DNA of 39,288 nt from REEB509 sp049314555 (GCA_049314555.1 JBMOEW010000027.1:1-39288), one strand, 5' to 3'. Shown: positions 25,282-33,495, counted from the first letter of the stretch. A program made the numbers and translations. The notes: a model not told the origin generated them from the letters alone.

Positions 25282-26226
25282 TCAGCTTTCGAAATCGAGC
25301 CCCATCGCGGTGTAGCGCGCCGGCTCATCGCTCCAATTCTCCCGCACCTTCACAAACAAAAACAAGTGCACGCGCCGATCAAAGATCTGCTCCAGTTCCG
25401 CCCGCGCCAGCGCCCCAATCGCCTTGATGGTGGCGGCCTTGTCGCCAATGGTGATCTTGCGCTGGCCCTCGCGCGCCACATACACGATCTGGTCAATGCG
25501 TACCGAACCGTCCCTGCGTTCCTGCCAGCTTTCAGTTTCCACCATGGTCTCGTAGGGCAGTTCTTCGTGCAGACGCAGCATCAGTTTTTCCCGGGTCACT
25601 TCCGCAGCGATCAGCCGGGAGGGCGCATCGGCTGTTTGATCGGCCGGGTAGTGCCAAGGGCTTTCGGGCATTTGGCCAGCGAGCCAATCGCCAAGCTTGT
25701 CCACCCCATCGCCGGTCTTGGCAGAGATCATGAACACCTCTTTGGTCAAGGCGGGATCATAAAGCGCCTGCGTCACGCCCAGCAGGGCATCGCGCGGCAT
25801 GGCATCCACCTTGTTCAGGGCAAGACTGTAGGGTCGGCCCAGCGCCTTGAGTTTTTCGCTCACCCGCGCCGCATCTTCGACGCACCGCCGGTCTGCGCCA
25901 GACTTCGCTTGCGCATGCGCCGGCGCATCCACCAAATGCACCACAGCATCGGCATCTTCCATCGCCGTGATGGCAGACCGCACCATCGCCCGATCCAGCC
26001 GGCGTTTGGGCTCAAACACCCCCGGCGTGTCCACCAGGATCAGCTGCGCTTGGCCCCGCATCGCCACCCCCCGCACCGGAAACCGCGTGGTTTGGACCTT
26101 GTGGGTCACGATCGCCACTTTCGCTCCCACCAACAGATTAACAAGCGTCGACTTGCCCGCGTTGGGTGCCCCGATGATTGCCACAAAGCCGCACCGCGTG
26201 GGGCCTGGATCGGGCTCTTCACTCAT
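25282..26226 (-). CDS. era: GTPase Era
   Basis: Era is a small GTPase that binds the 3' end of 16S rRNA and helps 30S subunit maturation. In the 314-aa product G1 is GAPNAGKST (19-27), G3 is DTPG (66-69) and G4 is NKVD (138-141). A C-terminal KH domain follows, containing KITIGDKAATIKAIGA. The ATG at 26226 starts 8 nt inside the rnc coding sequence, giving a translationally coupled overlap. A longer upstream frame has no family resemblance. The G2 region THKVQTTRFPVRG is the form usual in alphaproteobacteria. Gene order rnc-era-recO is a widely conserved RNA and DNA maintenance block. Confidence 0.97.
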   Translation of the reverse strand: MSEEPDPGPTRCGFVAIIGAPNAGKSTLVNLLVGAKVAIVTHKVQTTRFPVRGVAMRGQAQLILVDTPGVFEPKRRLDRAMVRSAITAMEDADAVVHLVDAPAHAQAKSGADRRCVEDAARVSEKLKALGRPYSLALNKVDAMPRDALLGVTQALYDPALTKEVFMISAKTGDGVDKLGDWLAGQMPESPWHYPADQTADAPSRLIAAEVTREKLMLRLHEELPYETMVETESWQERRDGSVRIDQIVYVAREGQRKITIGDKAATIKAIGALARAELEQIFDRRVHLFLFVKVRENWSDEPARYTAMGLDFES

Positions 26227-26923
26227 GTCCGCACTCCCGTTCCAGTAGCACTCGGGCGGCAGCCCGTTCCGCCTCGCGCTTGGAGGTGCCTTCCCCTTGC
26301 GCGGGAGCCATGGGATCCACCAGCACCTCCACCACAAACCGCGGCGCGTGGTCTGGCCCCGTGCGCCCCACCACTTGATAGCGCGGCTGCGTGCCATGGC
26401 GCGCCGCTGCCCACTCCTGCAGAGCGGTTTTGGGATCCTGTGGAGCCACCTGCGCGCCCTCAAACGCGTCTGCAAATGACGACAGGATGAAAGCGCGCGC
26501 GGCATCAAACCCGCCATCAAGATACAACGCCGCGATCAGCGCTTCGCAGGCGTCGGCCAAGATCGCGTCTTTGTCGCGACCGCCGGTGCGATCCTCCGCC
26601 GCCGACAGTCGGATCGCAGGCCCAAGCCCGATCCTGCGCGCCGCTTGCGCGCACGCCCCCCGATTGACGATCGCATTGAGCCGCTGTGCGAGCCCACCTT
26701 CGCCCACCTCGCGATAGGACGCCCACAGTGTTTCCGCCACCACGAGGCCAAGCACCCGGTCGCCCAGAAATTCGAGCCGCTCGTTATGCGCAAGGCCCGC
26801 TCGGCCCTCGCTCGCGCTGGCGTGCGTCAAGGCTTCGTCCAACAGGGCCGGGTTCGCAAACGTATAGCCGAGGGTTGCCACCAGCGCGTCGCGCGCGGCC
26901 CGTGTCGAAGCGCTGCCACTCAC
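26219..26923 (-). CDS. rnc: ribonuclease III
   Basis: RNase III cuts double-stranded RNA, including the rRNA precursor. In the 234-aa product the signature NERLEFLGDRVL is at 47-58, containing metal-binding Glu and Asp residues, and a second catalytic patch ADACEALIAALYLDGG contains E127. The C-terminal double-stranded RNA-binding domain occupies about 160-230, with KTALQEWAAARHG at its start. I chose GTG at 26923, which overlaps the lepB stop in a GTGA arrangement; a TTG upstream would need a 45-nt overlap. Its 3' end overlaps era by 8 nt. Both overlaps indicate coupled translation. Confidence 0.96.
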   Translation of the reverse strand: MSGSASTRAARDALVATLGYTFANPALLDEALTHASASEGRAGLAHNERLEFLGDRVLGLVVAETLWASYREVGEGGLAQRLNAIVNRGACAQAARRIGLGPAIRLSAAEDRTGGRDKDAILADACEALIAALYLDGGFDAARAFILSSFADAFEGAQVAPQDPKTALQEWAAARHGTQPRYQVVGRTGPDHAPRFVVEVLVDPMAPAQGEGTSKREAERAAARVLLERECGHE

Positions 26924-27744
26924 TCCACAGGCTTTATAAAGCGCCCAGCCCGGAAGCCCGACACCCAAGTCCAGGGCAGCAATGACGTCTCAGGGCCAAA
27001 CGACACAAACACAAACTGTGCAGGCCCCACCAGGTGATCCGCCGGCACAAACCCGACCGGCGCTGCCCCCATGCACGGTCCTGGCGGCACATCGCCCCAC
27101 CCCATCGACGCCCGCGGGCAGGGCGCGCGGCTGTCTTGCGAGTTGTCACGGTTGTCGCCCATCATGAAGTAGTGCCCCTCTGGCACCAGCCACTCGCCGT
27201 TATCGAGATCACCGTCCGTGGTCTCATCATAAACGATGTAGCGAACCCCATTTGGCAGGGTTTCTTCAAATGCCTGCACCGGGCCCAAAATGCCAATTGG
27301 CGTTTCCAGATCAGGCCGCGGCACCCGCGCAACCTCGACAAAATCGCTGGCACCGGCCTCACGGATCGACAAAACCCCATCCACCACCCGGATCGTGTCG
27401 CCCGGCAACCCCACCAACCGCTTCACGAAATCCTTGGTTGGCTGGCTTTCAGGACGAAACACCACGATCTCGCCCCGCTCCGGCACACTCCCAAACAGGC
27501 GCCCGCTCGGCAGCACACCTTCCAGCGGCGCAAAAGAAAAGCGCGAATACCCAAACGACCATTTGGTGACGACAATGTAATCCCCCACCAAAAGGGTCGG
27601 TTCCATAGAACTGGACGGGATCCGAAATGGCTGCGCAATCCAGAACCGGATGCCAAACGCCAAAATCAGGGCATAGACGATCGTGCGCACGTTTTCCCAG
27701 ATCTGGCTGGAGAGAGACGAACGGCTATCAATGGCGGAGGTCAT
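26920..27744 (-). CDS. lepB: signal peptidase I
   Basis: LepB removes signal peptides from exported proteins at the periplasmic face of the inner membrane. The 274-aa product has one N-terminal membrane helix (about 22-40), the catalytic serine S46 in PSSSMEPTL, general-base lysine K108 in KRLVGLPGD, and the signature GDNRDNSQDSR (196-206). Between this motif and GFVPADHLVG lies an unusual Pro/Gly-rich insertion of about 20 residues (207-229) with cysteines C209 and C224. The ATG at 27744 is used; a TTG directly before it is also possible. It lies 15 nt downstream of acpS and overlaps rnc. Confidence 0.95.
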   Translation of the reverse strand: MTSAIDSRSSLSSQIWENVRTIVYALILAFGIRFWIAQPFRIPSSSMEPTLLVGDYIVVTKWSFGYSRFSFAPLEGVLPSGRLFGSVPERGEIVVFRPESQPTKDFVKRLVGLPGDTIRVVDGVLSIREAGASDFVEVARVPRPDLETPIGILGPVQAFEETLPNGVRYIVYDETTDGDLDNGEWLVPEGHYFMMGDNRDNSQDSRAPCPRASMGWGDVPPGPCMGAAPVGFVPADHLVGPAQFVFVSFGPETSLLPWTWVSGFRAGRFIKPVE

Positions 27745-27759
27745 CAAGGTCTCGCGGTC

Positions 27760-28191
27760 TTAAGCGCCAAAGGCACCCTCAGGGACTATTCCCTCTGGAA
27801 TAGCAGAAATCACGACAAACGATTGTGCCCAGGGATGATCATCCGTCAGGCTGACGTGAACGCTTGGACTATAGCCACGCGGAACCATTGTGGCCAAGCG
27901 TTCAGCTGCACCGCCTGTCAGCAAAAGGGTCGGTTGGCCAGAGCCGAGGTTAACAACCCCCATATCCCGCCAAAACACGCCGCGCCGAAATCCAGTCCCA
28001 AGCGCCTTGGCGCAGGCCTCTTTCGCAGCAAACCGCTTGGCATAGCTGGCGGCCCGCAACAGCGGCCTGCGTTCGCAGCGCGCCCGCTCCGTCTCGGTAA
28101 AGCAGCGGCGCACAAATCGCTCGCCCTGTCGCTCCAGGGTGGCAGCGATGCGGCGAATATCGACCATATCGGAGCCAACCCCCAAAATCAC
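27760..28191 (-). CDS. acpS: holo-[acyl-carrier-protein] synthase
   Basis: AcpS transfers the 4'-phosphopantetheine arm from coenzyme A to acyl carrier protein, activating fatty acid synthesis. The 143-aa product has both family motifs: GVGSDMVDIRRI (4-15), whose Asp binds magnesium, and RFAAKEACAKALGTG (53-67), with the key Glu and Lys. A later VSLTDDHPWAQSFVV matches the third conserved region. The ATG overlaps the pdxJ stop by 4 nt (ATGA). The pdxJ-acpS pair is a widespread arrangement in proteobacteria. Confidence 0.96.
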   Translation of the reverse strand: MILGVGSDMVDIRRIAATLERQGERFVRRCFTETERARCERRPLLRAASYAKRFAAKEACAKALGTGFRRGVFWRDMGVVNLGSGQPTLLLTGGAAERLATMVPRGYSPSVHVSLTDDHPWAQSFVVISAIPEGIVPEGAFGA

Positions 28192-28964
28192 TCGCCAGCA
28201 CCTTCCCGCGCCGCCACCATCAGTCCGCGCATCCGCCCGATGGAGGCCTCCAGCCCCACGAAAATCGCTTCGCCCATCAAGAAATGGCCGATGTTCAACT
28301 CGGCAAGTTCAGCGATCGCAGCAATCGGACTGACGCTGTCAAAAGTGATCCCGTGCCCAGCGTGCGGCTCAATCCCCCGCGCCACCGCAGCGCTTGCGGC
28401 CGCCTTCAACAGCGCAAGCTCTTGGTCGGCCAGCGCGTGATCGCCGCTCGCCACCGCATCGCAAAACCGGCCGGTGTGCAGTTCCACCACCGCAGCCCCC
28501 ATCGCCTCCGCCACGGCCACTTGGATCGGGTTTGGGTCAATAAACAAAGACACCCGAATGCCAGCCGCGCTCAAATCGCGCACAAAAGGGGCCACCCGAT
28601 TGTGCTGCGCGGCCACATCAAGCCCGCCCTCGGTTGTGCGCTCTTCGCGCCGCTCCGGCACCAAACAGCACGCATGCGGACGCGCCGCCAAAGCAAGGCT
28701 CAACATCTCTGGCGTGCAGGCCATTTCCAGATTGATCGGCAAATGCACCGCACTGGAAAGCCGCGCCAGATCGTCTTCCCGCACGTGGCGGCGATCTTCC
28801 CGGATGTGCAAGGTAATCCCATCGGCCCCGGCCTGAGCTGCCATCTCGGCCGCGCGCACCGGGTCTGGGTGTGGGCCACCCCGCGCGTTGCGAATGGTGG
28901 CCACGTGGTCGATATTGACTCCAAGCCGCAGGTGCCCCCCAGCCTTGATCGCCCCAGCCTTCAT
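28188..28964 (-). CDS. pdxJ: pyridoxine 5'-phosphate synthase
   Basis: PdxJ condenses 1-deoxyxylulose 5-phosphate with 3-amino-2-oxopropyl phosphate in the DXP-dependent vitamin B6 pathway. The 258-aa TIM barrel shows LRLGVNIDHVATIRNARGG (12-30), GITLHIREDRRHV (48-60), NLEMACTPEM and HTGRFCDA, then GHGITFDSV near the C terminus, all family signatures. It overlaps rsh by 4 nt at its start and acpS by 4 nt at its end, giving a chain of translationally coupled genes. No other pyridoxine gene is nearby. Confidence 0.97.
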   Translation of the reverse strand: MKAGAIKAGGHLRLGVNIDHVATIRNARGGPHPDPVRAAEMAAQAGADGITLHIREDRRHVREDDLARLSSAVHLPINLEMACTPEMLSLALAARPHACCLVPERREERTTEGGLDVAAQHNRVAPFVRDLSAAGIRVSLFIDPNPIQVAVAEAMGAAVVELHTGRFCDAVASGDHALADQELALLKAAASAAVARGIEPHAGHGITFDSVSPIAAIAELAELNIGHFLMGEAIFVGLEASIGRMRGLMVAAREGAGE

Positions 28965-31207
28965 CGCCGCAATCGCTCCACCGCACGCACGGCTTTCGAG
29001 GTCCGCAGCGCCGCCAAAATGTTTGTCAGATGCTTGGCGTCCGCCACTTCCACATCAAACACGAGGTCAAAGAAATCCACGCTGCGCCGCGCCGTGCGGA
29101 TGTTGAGCAAATCCCCTTCGTGGTCGGCGATGATCCCGCACAGATGCGCCAGCACCCCGCGCGCGTTTTCCACCGTCACCGCGATCCGCCCAACCCCAAG
29201 CACCGAGTTGCGCGCCGTGGCCGTCCAGGCCAGATCGAACCACTCGGTCGAGGCCGCATCCTGTTCGCCCAGCACTTCGCAATCGATGGTGTGCACCATC
29301 ACCCCGCGGCCAGGATCCTGCACGCCCACGATCCGGTCGCCCGGAATGGGCGAGCAGCACGTTCCAAGATGCAAAGAAATCCCAGGCGTTAGCTTGCCGC
29401 CTTCCACATAAAGGCGCGCTTTTTCCGGCACCATTGAGGAACGCTGAGAGTCCTTTTTGATTTTCTCCGCAAGGCCGGGAAAGGCCGAAGCAGCCACCGC
29501 CGTGGCCCGGATCTCGCCCGCCCCCACCGCCACAAACAAGTCCTCAACCTCGTCATGGCCCAACCGCAAGGCGGCGTCCTTTAACGAGACGTTGGCGATG
29601 TCGTGGCCGTAGCGATGCAAACCGTGCGTCACGAGGTCCTTGCCAAGCTTGGCAAACTCCTGCCTTCGCACCGCTTTTTCCAGTCGGCGCTGGGCACTTT
29701 TCGCGCGCCCGGTTTTGGTCAGGTTTTCCCATCCCGGCACCGGCGCGGGCGTGGTCGTGCACTCGATTTCCACCACATCACCGTTGTGCAACGGCGTGCG
29801 CAGCGGCGCATCCTGGCCGTTGATTTGCGCCCCCACGCACATGTCGCCAATGTCGGAGTGCACCGCATAGGCAAAGTCCAGCGGCGTCGCGCCCTGCGGC
29901 AGCGCAATCAACCGCCCCTTCGGCGTAAACGCAAACACATGGTCCTGGTACATTTCGAGCTTGGCGTGCTCCAAGAAGTCCTCTGGCTGGCCACCATGCG
30001 CCACGATATCCAAAAGCGAACGCACCGCCTCCGAAGGATCGATCCCCTTGGCTGCGGCCCCTTCCGCATCAAATCCGTAGGCCGCATTCTTGTAGCGCCA
30101 ATGCGCCGCCACCCCAACTTCTGCCGCCTCGTCCATCTCCGCTGTCCGGATTTGGATTTCTACCCGCACGTTGCCGGGCCCAATCACCAGCGTGTGGATC
30201 GAGCGATACCCGTTTGGCTTGGGGTTCGAGACATAGTCTTCAAACGCCTCCGGCACGCACCGCCATTCCTGATGGATCAGCCCAAGCGCCCGGTAGCATT
30301 CATCCGCCCCGTTCACGATCACGCGGAATGCAAAAATGTCTGCCAGATCGCCAAACCGCGTGTCCTTGCGCTGCAGCTTGCGCCAGATCGAATACGGCTG
30401 TTTTTCCCGCCCAAACACCCGCGCGGGAAGGCCCGCCTGCCCCAGCACATCATTGATCGTCTGGCTGATGATCGCGACGTTGGCACCCTTTTCCACCCGC
30501 AGCGTATCGAGGCGTGCGTTGATCGCGGTCTCGGCCTCTGGGAAGGCTTCCTTGAACGACAGCCCCTCCAATTCCCGCGCCATTTTCTCCATGCCGATCC
30601 GCCGGGCCAGCGGGGCATAGATTTCCAAGGTCTCCGCAGCGATCCGGCGGCGCTTTTCTACTTTGGGATGAAACTCGATGGTGCGCATGTTGTGCAGCCG
30701 GTCTGCGAGCTTCACCAGCAGCACGCGCACGTCTTTGCTCATCGCCAGGATGAACTTCTGCAGATTGGCCGCTTCGGTGGTGGATTTGTCCTGCGCCTCC
30801 AGCCGCGACAGCTTGGTCACGCCCTCCACCAGATCAGCGATCGGCTCGCCAAACAGGTCTGCGATCTGTTGGCGTGTGGCGTCTGTGTCTTCGATGGTGT
30901 CGTGCAGCAAGCCCGCCACAATCGCGGCCGTATCGAGCTTGTACTCGGTCAAAATGCCCGCCACCTCGATTGGGTGGGCAAAATACGGGTCGCCGGAGTG
31001 GCGCTTCTGGTTGCCATGCATCACCGTGGCAAACACGTAGGCGCGGTTGATCAGCGCTTCATCCGCATTCGGATCATAGGCCCTAACCCGCTCCACCAGC
31101 TCAAACTGGCGCAGGAAACGGGTGCGCGCGGAAGGCGGGCGCGGTGCAGCCTGCGTTGGCTGACCCCGCGCCGCCAGAGGGACGGATGCGGCTTGGCCGC
31201 TGTCCAT
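28961..31207 (-). CDS. rsh: bifunctional (p)ppGpp synthetase/hydrolase (RelA/SpoT homologue)
   Basis: This enzyme makes and breaks the alarmone (p)ppGpp in response to starvation. In the 748-aa protein an N-terminal HD hydrolase domain carries H64 in MHGNQKRHSGDP and the HD pair at 102-103 in GLLHDTIEDT, so hydrolysis should be active. A synthetase domain follows (about 260-385) with SNPKPNGYRSIHT and VEIQIRT, then a TGS domain (about 410-475) starting HVFAFTPKG, and a C-terminal ACT domain (about 670-748). Alphaproteobacteria usually carry this single long enzyme. It lies 5 nt after rpoZ's stop codon, so alarmone control and the omega subunit are probably cotranscribed. Confidence 0.97.
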   Translation of the reverse strand: MDSGQAASVPLAARGQPTQAAPRPPSARTRFLRQFELVERVRAYDPNADEALINRAYVFATVMHGNQKRHSGDPYFAHPIEVAGILTEYKLDTAAIVAGLLHDTIEDTDATRQQIADLFGEPIADLVEGVTKLSRLEAQDKSTTEAANLQKFILAMSKDVRVLLVKLADRLHNMRTIEFHPKVEKRRRIAAETLEIYAPLARRIGMEKMARELEGLSFKEAFPEAETAINARLDTLRVEKGANVAIISQTINDVLGQAGLPARVFGREKQPYSIWRKLQRKDTRFGDLADIFAFRVIVNGADECYRALGLIHQEWRCVPEAFEDYVSNPKPNGYRSIHTLVIGPGNVRVEIQIRTAEMDEAAEVGVAAHWRYKNAAYGFDAEGAAAKGIDPSEAVRSLLDIVAHGGQPEDFLEHAKLEMYQDHVFAFTPKGRLIALPQGATPLDFAYAVHSDIGDMCVGAQINGQDAPLRTPLHNGDVVEIECTTTPAPVPGWENLTKTGRAKSAQRRLEKAVRRQEFAKLGKDLVTHGLHRYGHDIANVSLKDAALRLGHDEVEDLFVAVGAGEIRATAVAASAFPGLAEKIKKDSQRSSMVPEKARLYVEGGKLTPGISLHLGTCCSPIPGDRIVGVQDPGRGVMVHTIDCEVLGEQDAASTEWFDLAWTATARNSVLGVGRIAVTVENARGVLAHLCGIIADHEGDLLNIRTARRSVDFFDLVFDVEVADAKHLTNILAALRTSKAVRAVERLRR

Positions 31208-31212
31208 GGCCC

Positions 31213-31572
31213 TTAGAACCGTTCGTCGCGCTGAGCTTCGGCTTCCGCCTGGAGAGCGCGCAACACATCGTCTTCGGTTGTGTCTACAGGCGCCGCGAGT
31301 GCCAGAGTGTCTTGTTCGCTTTCGGCTTTGGCTGCGGGCTGGACGTCCTGGAACTGGCTGACCAGTGAATCGCGAAGGTCGTCCGTGCTCACCACGCCGT
31401 CAGCGATTTCACGCAGCGCGACCACGGGATCTTTATCGCGATCCCGCTCCACCAGCGTCGAAGACCCGGCCGAAATCGCCCGCGCCCGATGGGCCGACAA
31501 TAGAACCAGGGAAAACCGGTTGGGTACGCGTTGAACGCAATCCTCGACGGTGACACGGGCCACTTGAACCAT
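31213..31572 (-). CDS. rpoZ: RNA polymerase omega subunit
   Basis: Omega helps fold and hold the beta' subunit and, in many proteobacteria, forms part of a ppGpp site on RNA polymerase. The 119-aa product begins MVQVARVTVEDCVQRVPNRF, and LSAHRARAISAG (25-36) with DKDPVVALREIADG (46-59) are the conserved core. E. coli omega has 91 residues; the extra length is an acidic, Ala/Glu/Asp-rich C-terminal tail from about 76. It heads the rpoZ-rsh run. A likely promoter is directly upstream at 31598-31626. rpoC, its binding partner, is only 2 kb away on the same strand but in a separate unit. Confidence 0.96.
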   Translation of the reverse strand: MVQVARVTVEDCVQRVPNRFSLVLLSAHRARAISAGSSTLVERDRDKDPVVALREIADGVVSTDDLRDSLVSQFQDVQPAAKAESEQDTLALAAPVDTTEDDVLRALQAEAEAQRDERF

Positions 31573-31597
31573 CCTCTCGCGGGTGCAGCAAACAATC

Positions 31598-31626
31598 TAT
31601 GTAGCGTGCCGCCCCGCCCAGTTCAA
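31598..31626 (-). promoter_or_regulatory. probable promoter of the rpoZ-rsh run
   Basis: On the minus strand, TTGAAC (31626-31621) and TACATA (31603-31598) are separated by exactly 17 bp. Transcription would start about 20 nt before the rpoZ ATG. The -35 box overlaps the folK stop codon (31625-31623). This is the best sigma-70-type match I saw in the minus-strand gaps of this block. Confidence 0.5.
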
Positions 31627-32195
31627 ACCCGTTCTTCGGTTTCGGGCGGCAATTCCTGCATCAAGTCACGGTCTTTGGCCCGGGCCAGCAGGTCTTGAAC
31701 CGAAACCCCGGTCACCGGATGGCACCAACCCGGTGCCACCTGCGCCAATGGCGCCAACACAAAAGCCCGGTCGGCACACCGCGGATGCGGCAAAGACAGG
31801 CCCGCTTCGCTCCGCGCCCGCAACACAAGTCCATCAAAATCAATCAGGTCCAAGTCCAGTGTCCGAGGCGCCCACACAGCCCCCCGCACCCGCCCAAACG
31901 CCCGCTCACACCGCAGCAGCCGGTCCATCACGCCCTGCGGGTTGAGCCGCTTCGGAGACATCAAAACCACCGCGTTGGTATAGGCTGGTTCGCTGGGGTC
32001 TGGCCAAGCCGGACTGAGCCAAAAGCTTGATCGCGCGATCACCTTCAGGTCTCGTAGCGCCCATTCCTGCAGCGCGGCCTTCAAGAGCGCGGCTCCGGAA
32101 AGGTTTTGAAAAGATAGATTGGTCCCCAGCGCGACCAGCGCATACGGTTCGACCGGTGCTCCAGTCCACCGAAAGGCACGCTCCGCCAATGACAT
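31623..32195 (-). CDS. folK: 6-hydroxymethyl-7,8-dihydropterin pyrophosphokinase FolK
   Basis: FolK transfers pyrophosphate from ATP to 6-hydroxymethyl-dihydropterin in folate synthesis. The 190-aa product shows VALGTNLSF near 21-29, a signature TLDLDLIDFDG (112-122) with metal-binding Asp residues, and LPHPRCADRAFVLAPLA (about 134-150). Two starts compete: ATG at 32195, which has AAGGAG directly against it, and TTG at 32189 (codon 3), for which the same AAGGAG sits 6 nt upstream, the ideal distance. Its 5' end overlaps the divergent NYN gene by 7 nt (ATG) or 1 nt (TTG). No other folate gene is in the window. Confidence 0.93.
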   Translation of the reverse strand: MSLAERAFRWTGAPVEPYALVALGTNLSFQNLSGAALLKAALQEWALRDLKVIARSSFWLSPAWPDPSEPAYTNAVVLMSPKRLNPQGVMDRLLRCERAFGRVRGAVWAPRTLDLDLIDFDGLVLRARSEAGLSLPHPRCADRAFVLAPLAQVAPGWCHPVTGVSVQDLLARAKDRDLMQELPPETEERV

Positions 32196-32785
32196 CTCCT
32201 TTATCCCAAGCCATTCACCCGAATGACCGGTTTGTCCTGTTCATTGACGGTGCCAATTTGTATTCGGCCGCCAAGAGTTTAAATTTCGACATCGACTACA
32301 GGCGTCTCCTGCAAGAATTTAGGAAACACGGCAGCTTCGTTCGTGCGAATTACTATACGGCGCTCCTTGAGGACCAGGACTTCTCCCCCCTCAGGCCGCT
32401 TGTAGATTGGCTCGATTATAACGGTTTCTCGGTAGTCACCAAGCCCGCAAAGGCGTTTACCGATGCAATGGGGCACCGCCGCATCAAAGGCGATATGGAT
32501 ATCGAAATCGCCGTCGATATGCTTGAGGCCGCCACCTACATCAATCACGCAATATTGTTCTCCGGCGACGGCGACTTTGTGGCTCTTGTGCAAGCGCTTC
32601 AGCGCAAGGGGGTCAAGGTGACAGTCGTTTCCACCATCAAGAGCCAGCCGCCGATGGCCGCCGATGAATTGCGTCGCCAAGCAGACCATTTCCTCGATCT
32701 GACAGACCTAACCGGCCTGATCAGCCGCCCGCCCCGGGAGCGAACCCTGCGCTACGACGAAGACCACACAGACCAGAGCGAATAA
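32189..32785 (+). CDS. NYN domain (PIN-like nuclease) protein, LabA/DUF88 family
   Basis: The 198-aa protein is a NYN-type PIN-like fold: FIDGANLY (18-25), with its aspartate at the acidic active site, then KGDMDIEIAVDM and FSGDGDFVALVQALQ, which carry the other metal-binding acids. STIKSQPPMAADELRRQAD is the LabA/DUF88 extension. Members are putative ribonucleases; the target is unknown. Head-to-head overlap with folK puts any promoter inside folK. A weak GAAAGG is 12 nt before the ATG. Codon use differs from neighbours, with AGG three times, TTA twice and one ATA. The uracil-DNA glycosylase gene starts 3 nt after its stop. Confidence 0.88.
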   Translation: MTSPLSQAIHPNDRFVLFIDGANLYSAAKSLNFDIDYRRLLQEFRKHGSFVRANYYTALLEDQDFSPLRPLVDWLDYNGFSVVTKPAKAFTDAMGHRRIKGDMDIEIAVDMLEAATYINHAILFSGDGDFVALVQALQRKGVKVTVVSTIKSQPPMAADELRRQADHFLDLTDLTGLISRPPRERTLRYDEDHTDQSE

Positions 32786-32788
32786 CCC

Positions 32789-33442
32789 ATGGCCCGCTCG
32801 TCCCCCAGCCAACCTGAAGCGCCCCACGATTGCAGCCTGTGCCCGCGATTGACGCAGTATCGGCAAGTCAACGCCGCCGAAGAACCCAACTGGTTCAACG
32901 GTCCCGCCCCGTCCTTTGGCGATAGCGAGGCCAAGCTGCTGATCGTCGGTTTGGCCCCAGGCCGCACTGGCGCCAACCGCACTGGGCGACCTTTCACAGG
33001 CGACTACGCCGGCGACTTACTCTACGGGACCCTCTTGAGCCTGGGCCTTGCCGAAGGCACCTACCGCGCAGACCCCGCCGATGGCCTGACCCTCAAAGGC
33101 ACCATGATCACCAACGCCGTGCGGTGCGCGCCCCCGCAAAACAAACCAACTCCCGGCGAAATCGCCCAGTGCCGCCCTTACCTGGAAGCCCGCATCGCCG
33201 CCTTGCCCCATCTGCGCGCGATCCTCGCCCTGGGGGCCATAGCCCACGATAGCGTCTTGCGCGCCCATGGGCTCAAACCCGCGTTGGCAAAGTTTGCCCA
33301 CGGCGCAGAACACGCGATGCCGGGCTCGCGCTGGCTGGTGTCGAGCTATCATTGCTCGCGCTACAACACCCAAACCAACCGCCTCACCCCCAGAATGTTT
33401 CAAGAAGCGATGTCGCAGGCCAAGGCTCGCGCGCACCTGTAA
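32789..33442 (+). CDS. uracil-DNA glycosylase, family 5 (UDGb-like)
   Basis: This DNA repair enzyme removes deaminated bases such as uracil. The 217-aa product has the superfamily motif GLAPGRTGANRTGRPFTGD (54-72), in which the family-1/4 active-site acid is replaced as in family 5, and the C-terminal motif SYHCSRYNTQTNRLTP (186-201). Cysteines C15, C18, C113 and C128 fit the 4Fe-4S cluster set. Family 5 is widespread in archaea, actinobacteria, deinococci and many alphaproteobacteria. It is probably cotranscribed with the NYN gene (3-nt gap); joint function is not implied. A two-way intrinsic terminator follows. Confidence 0.92.
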   Translation: MARSSPSQPEAPHDCSLCPRLTQYRQVNAAEEPNWFNGPAPSFGDSEAKLLIVGLAPGRTGANRTGRPFTGDYAGDLLYGTLLSLGLAEGTYRADPADGLTLKGTMITNAVRCAPPQNKPTPGEIAQCRPYLEARIAALPHLRAILALGAIAHDSVLRAHGLKPALAKFAHGAEHAMPGSRWLVSSYHCSRYNTQTNRLTPRMFQEAMSQAKARAHL

Positions 33443-33445
33443 GGC

Positions 33446-33495
33446 AAAAAAAGGGGTCGGGCGCTGATCCAGCCCCCGACCCGCTCTTTCTTTGG
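33446..33495. terminator. bidirectional intrinsic terminator between the glycosylase gene and rpoC
   Basis: gggtcggg (33454-33461) pairs with cccgaccc (33475-33482). On the minus strand the stem is followed by a TTTTTTT run (33452-33446), a strong end for rpoC. On the plus strand it is followed by a T-rich stretch ctctttcttt (33484-33493). It lies between convergent genes. Confidence 0.85.

Noticed and set aside
26227..26520. Longer N terminus for Era
   Set aside because: The upstream frame runs through rnc, is Arg/Trp-rich and has no similarity to Era. The ATG at 26226 gives the normal protein length.
29603..31216. Very long open frame on the plus strand opposite rsh
   Set aside because: It is the GC-driven antisense shadow of rsh, with an Arg/His/Pro-rich composition and no family resemblance. 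rsh itself has all expected domains. The same holds for long antisense frames opposite recJ, parC, era, lepB-pdxJ and rpoC.
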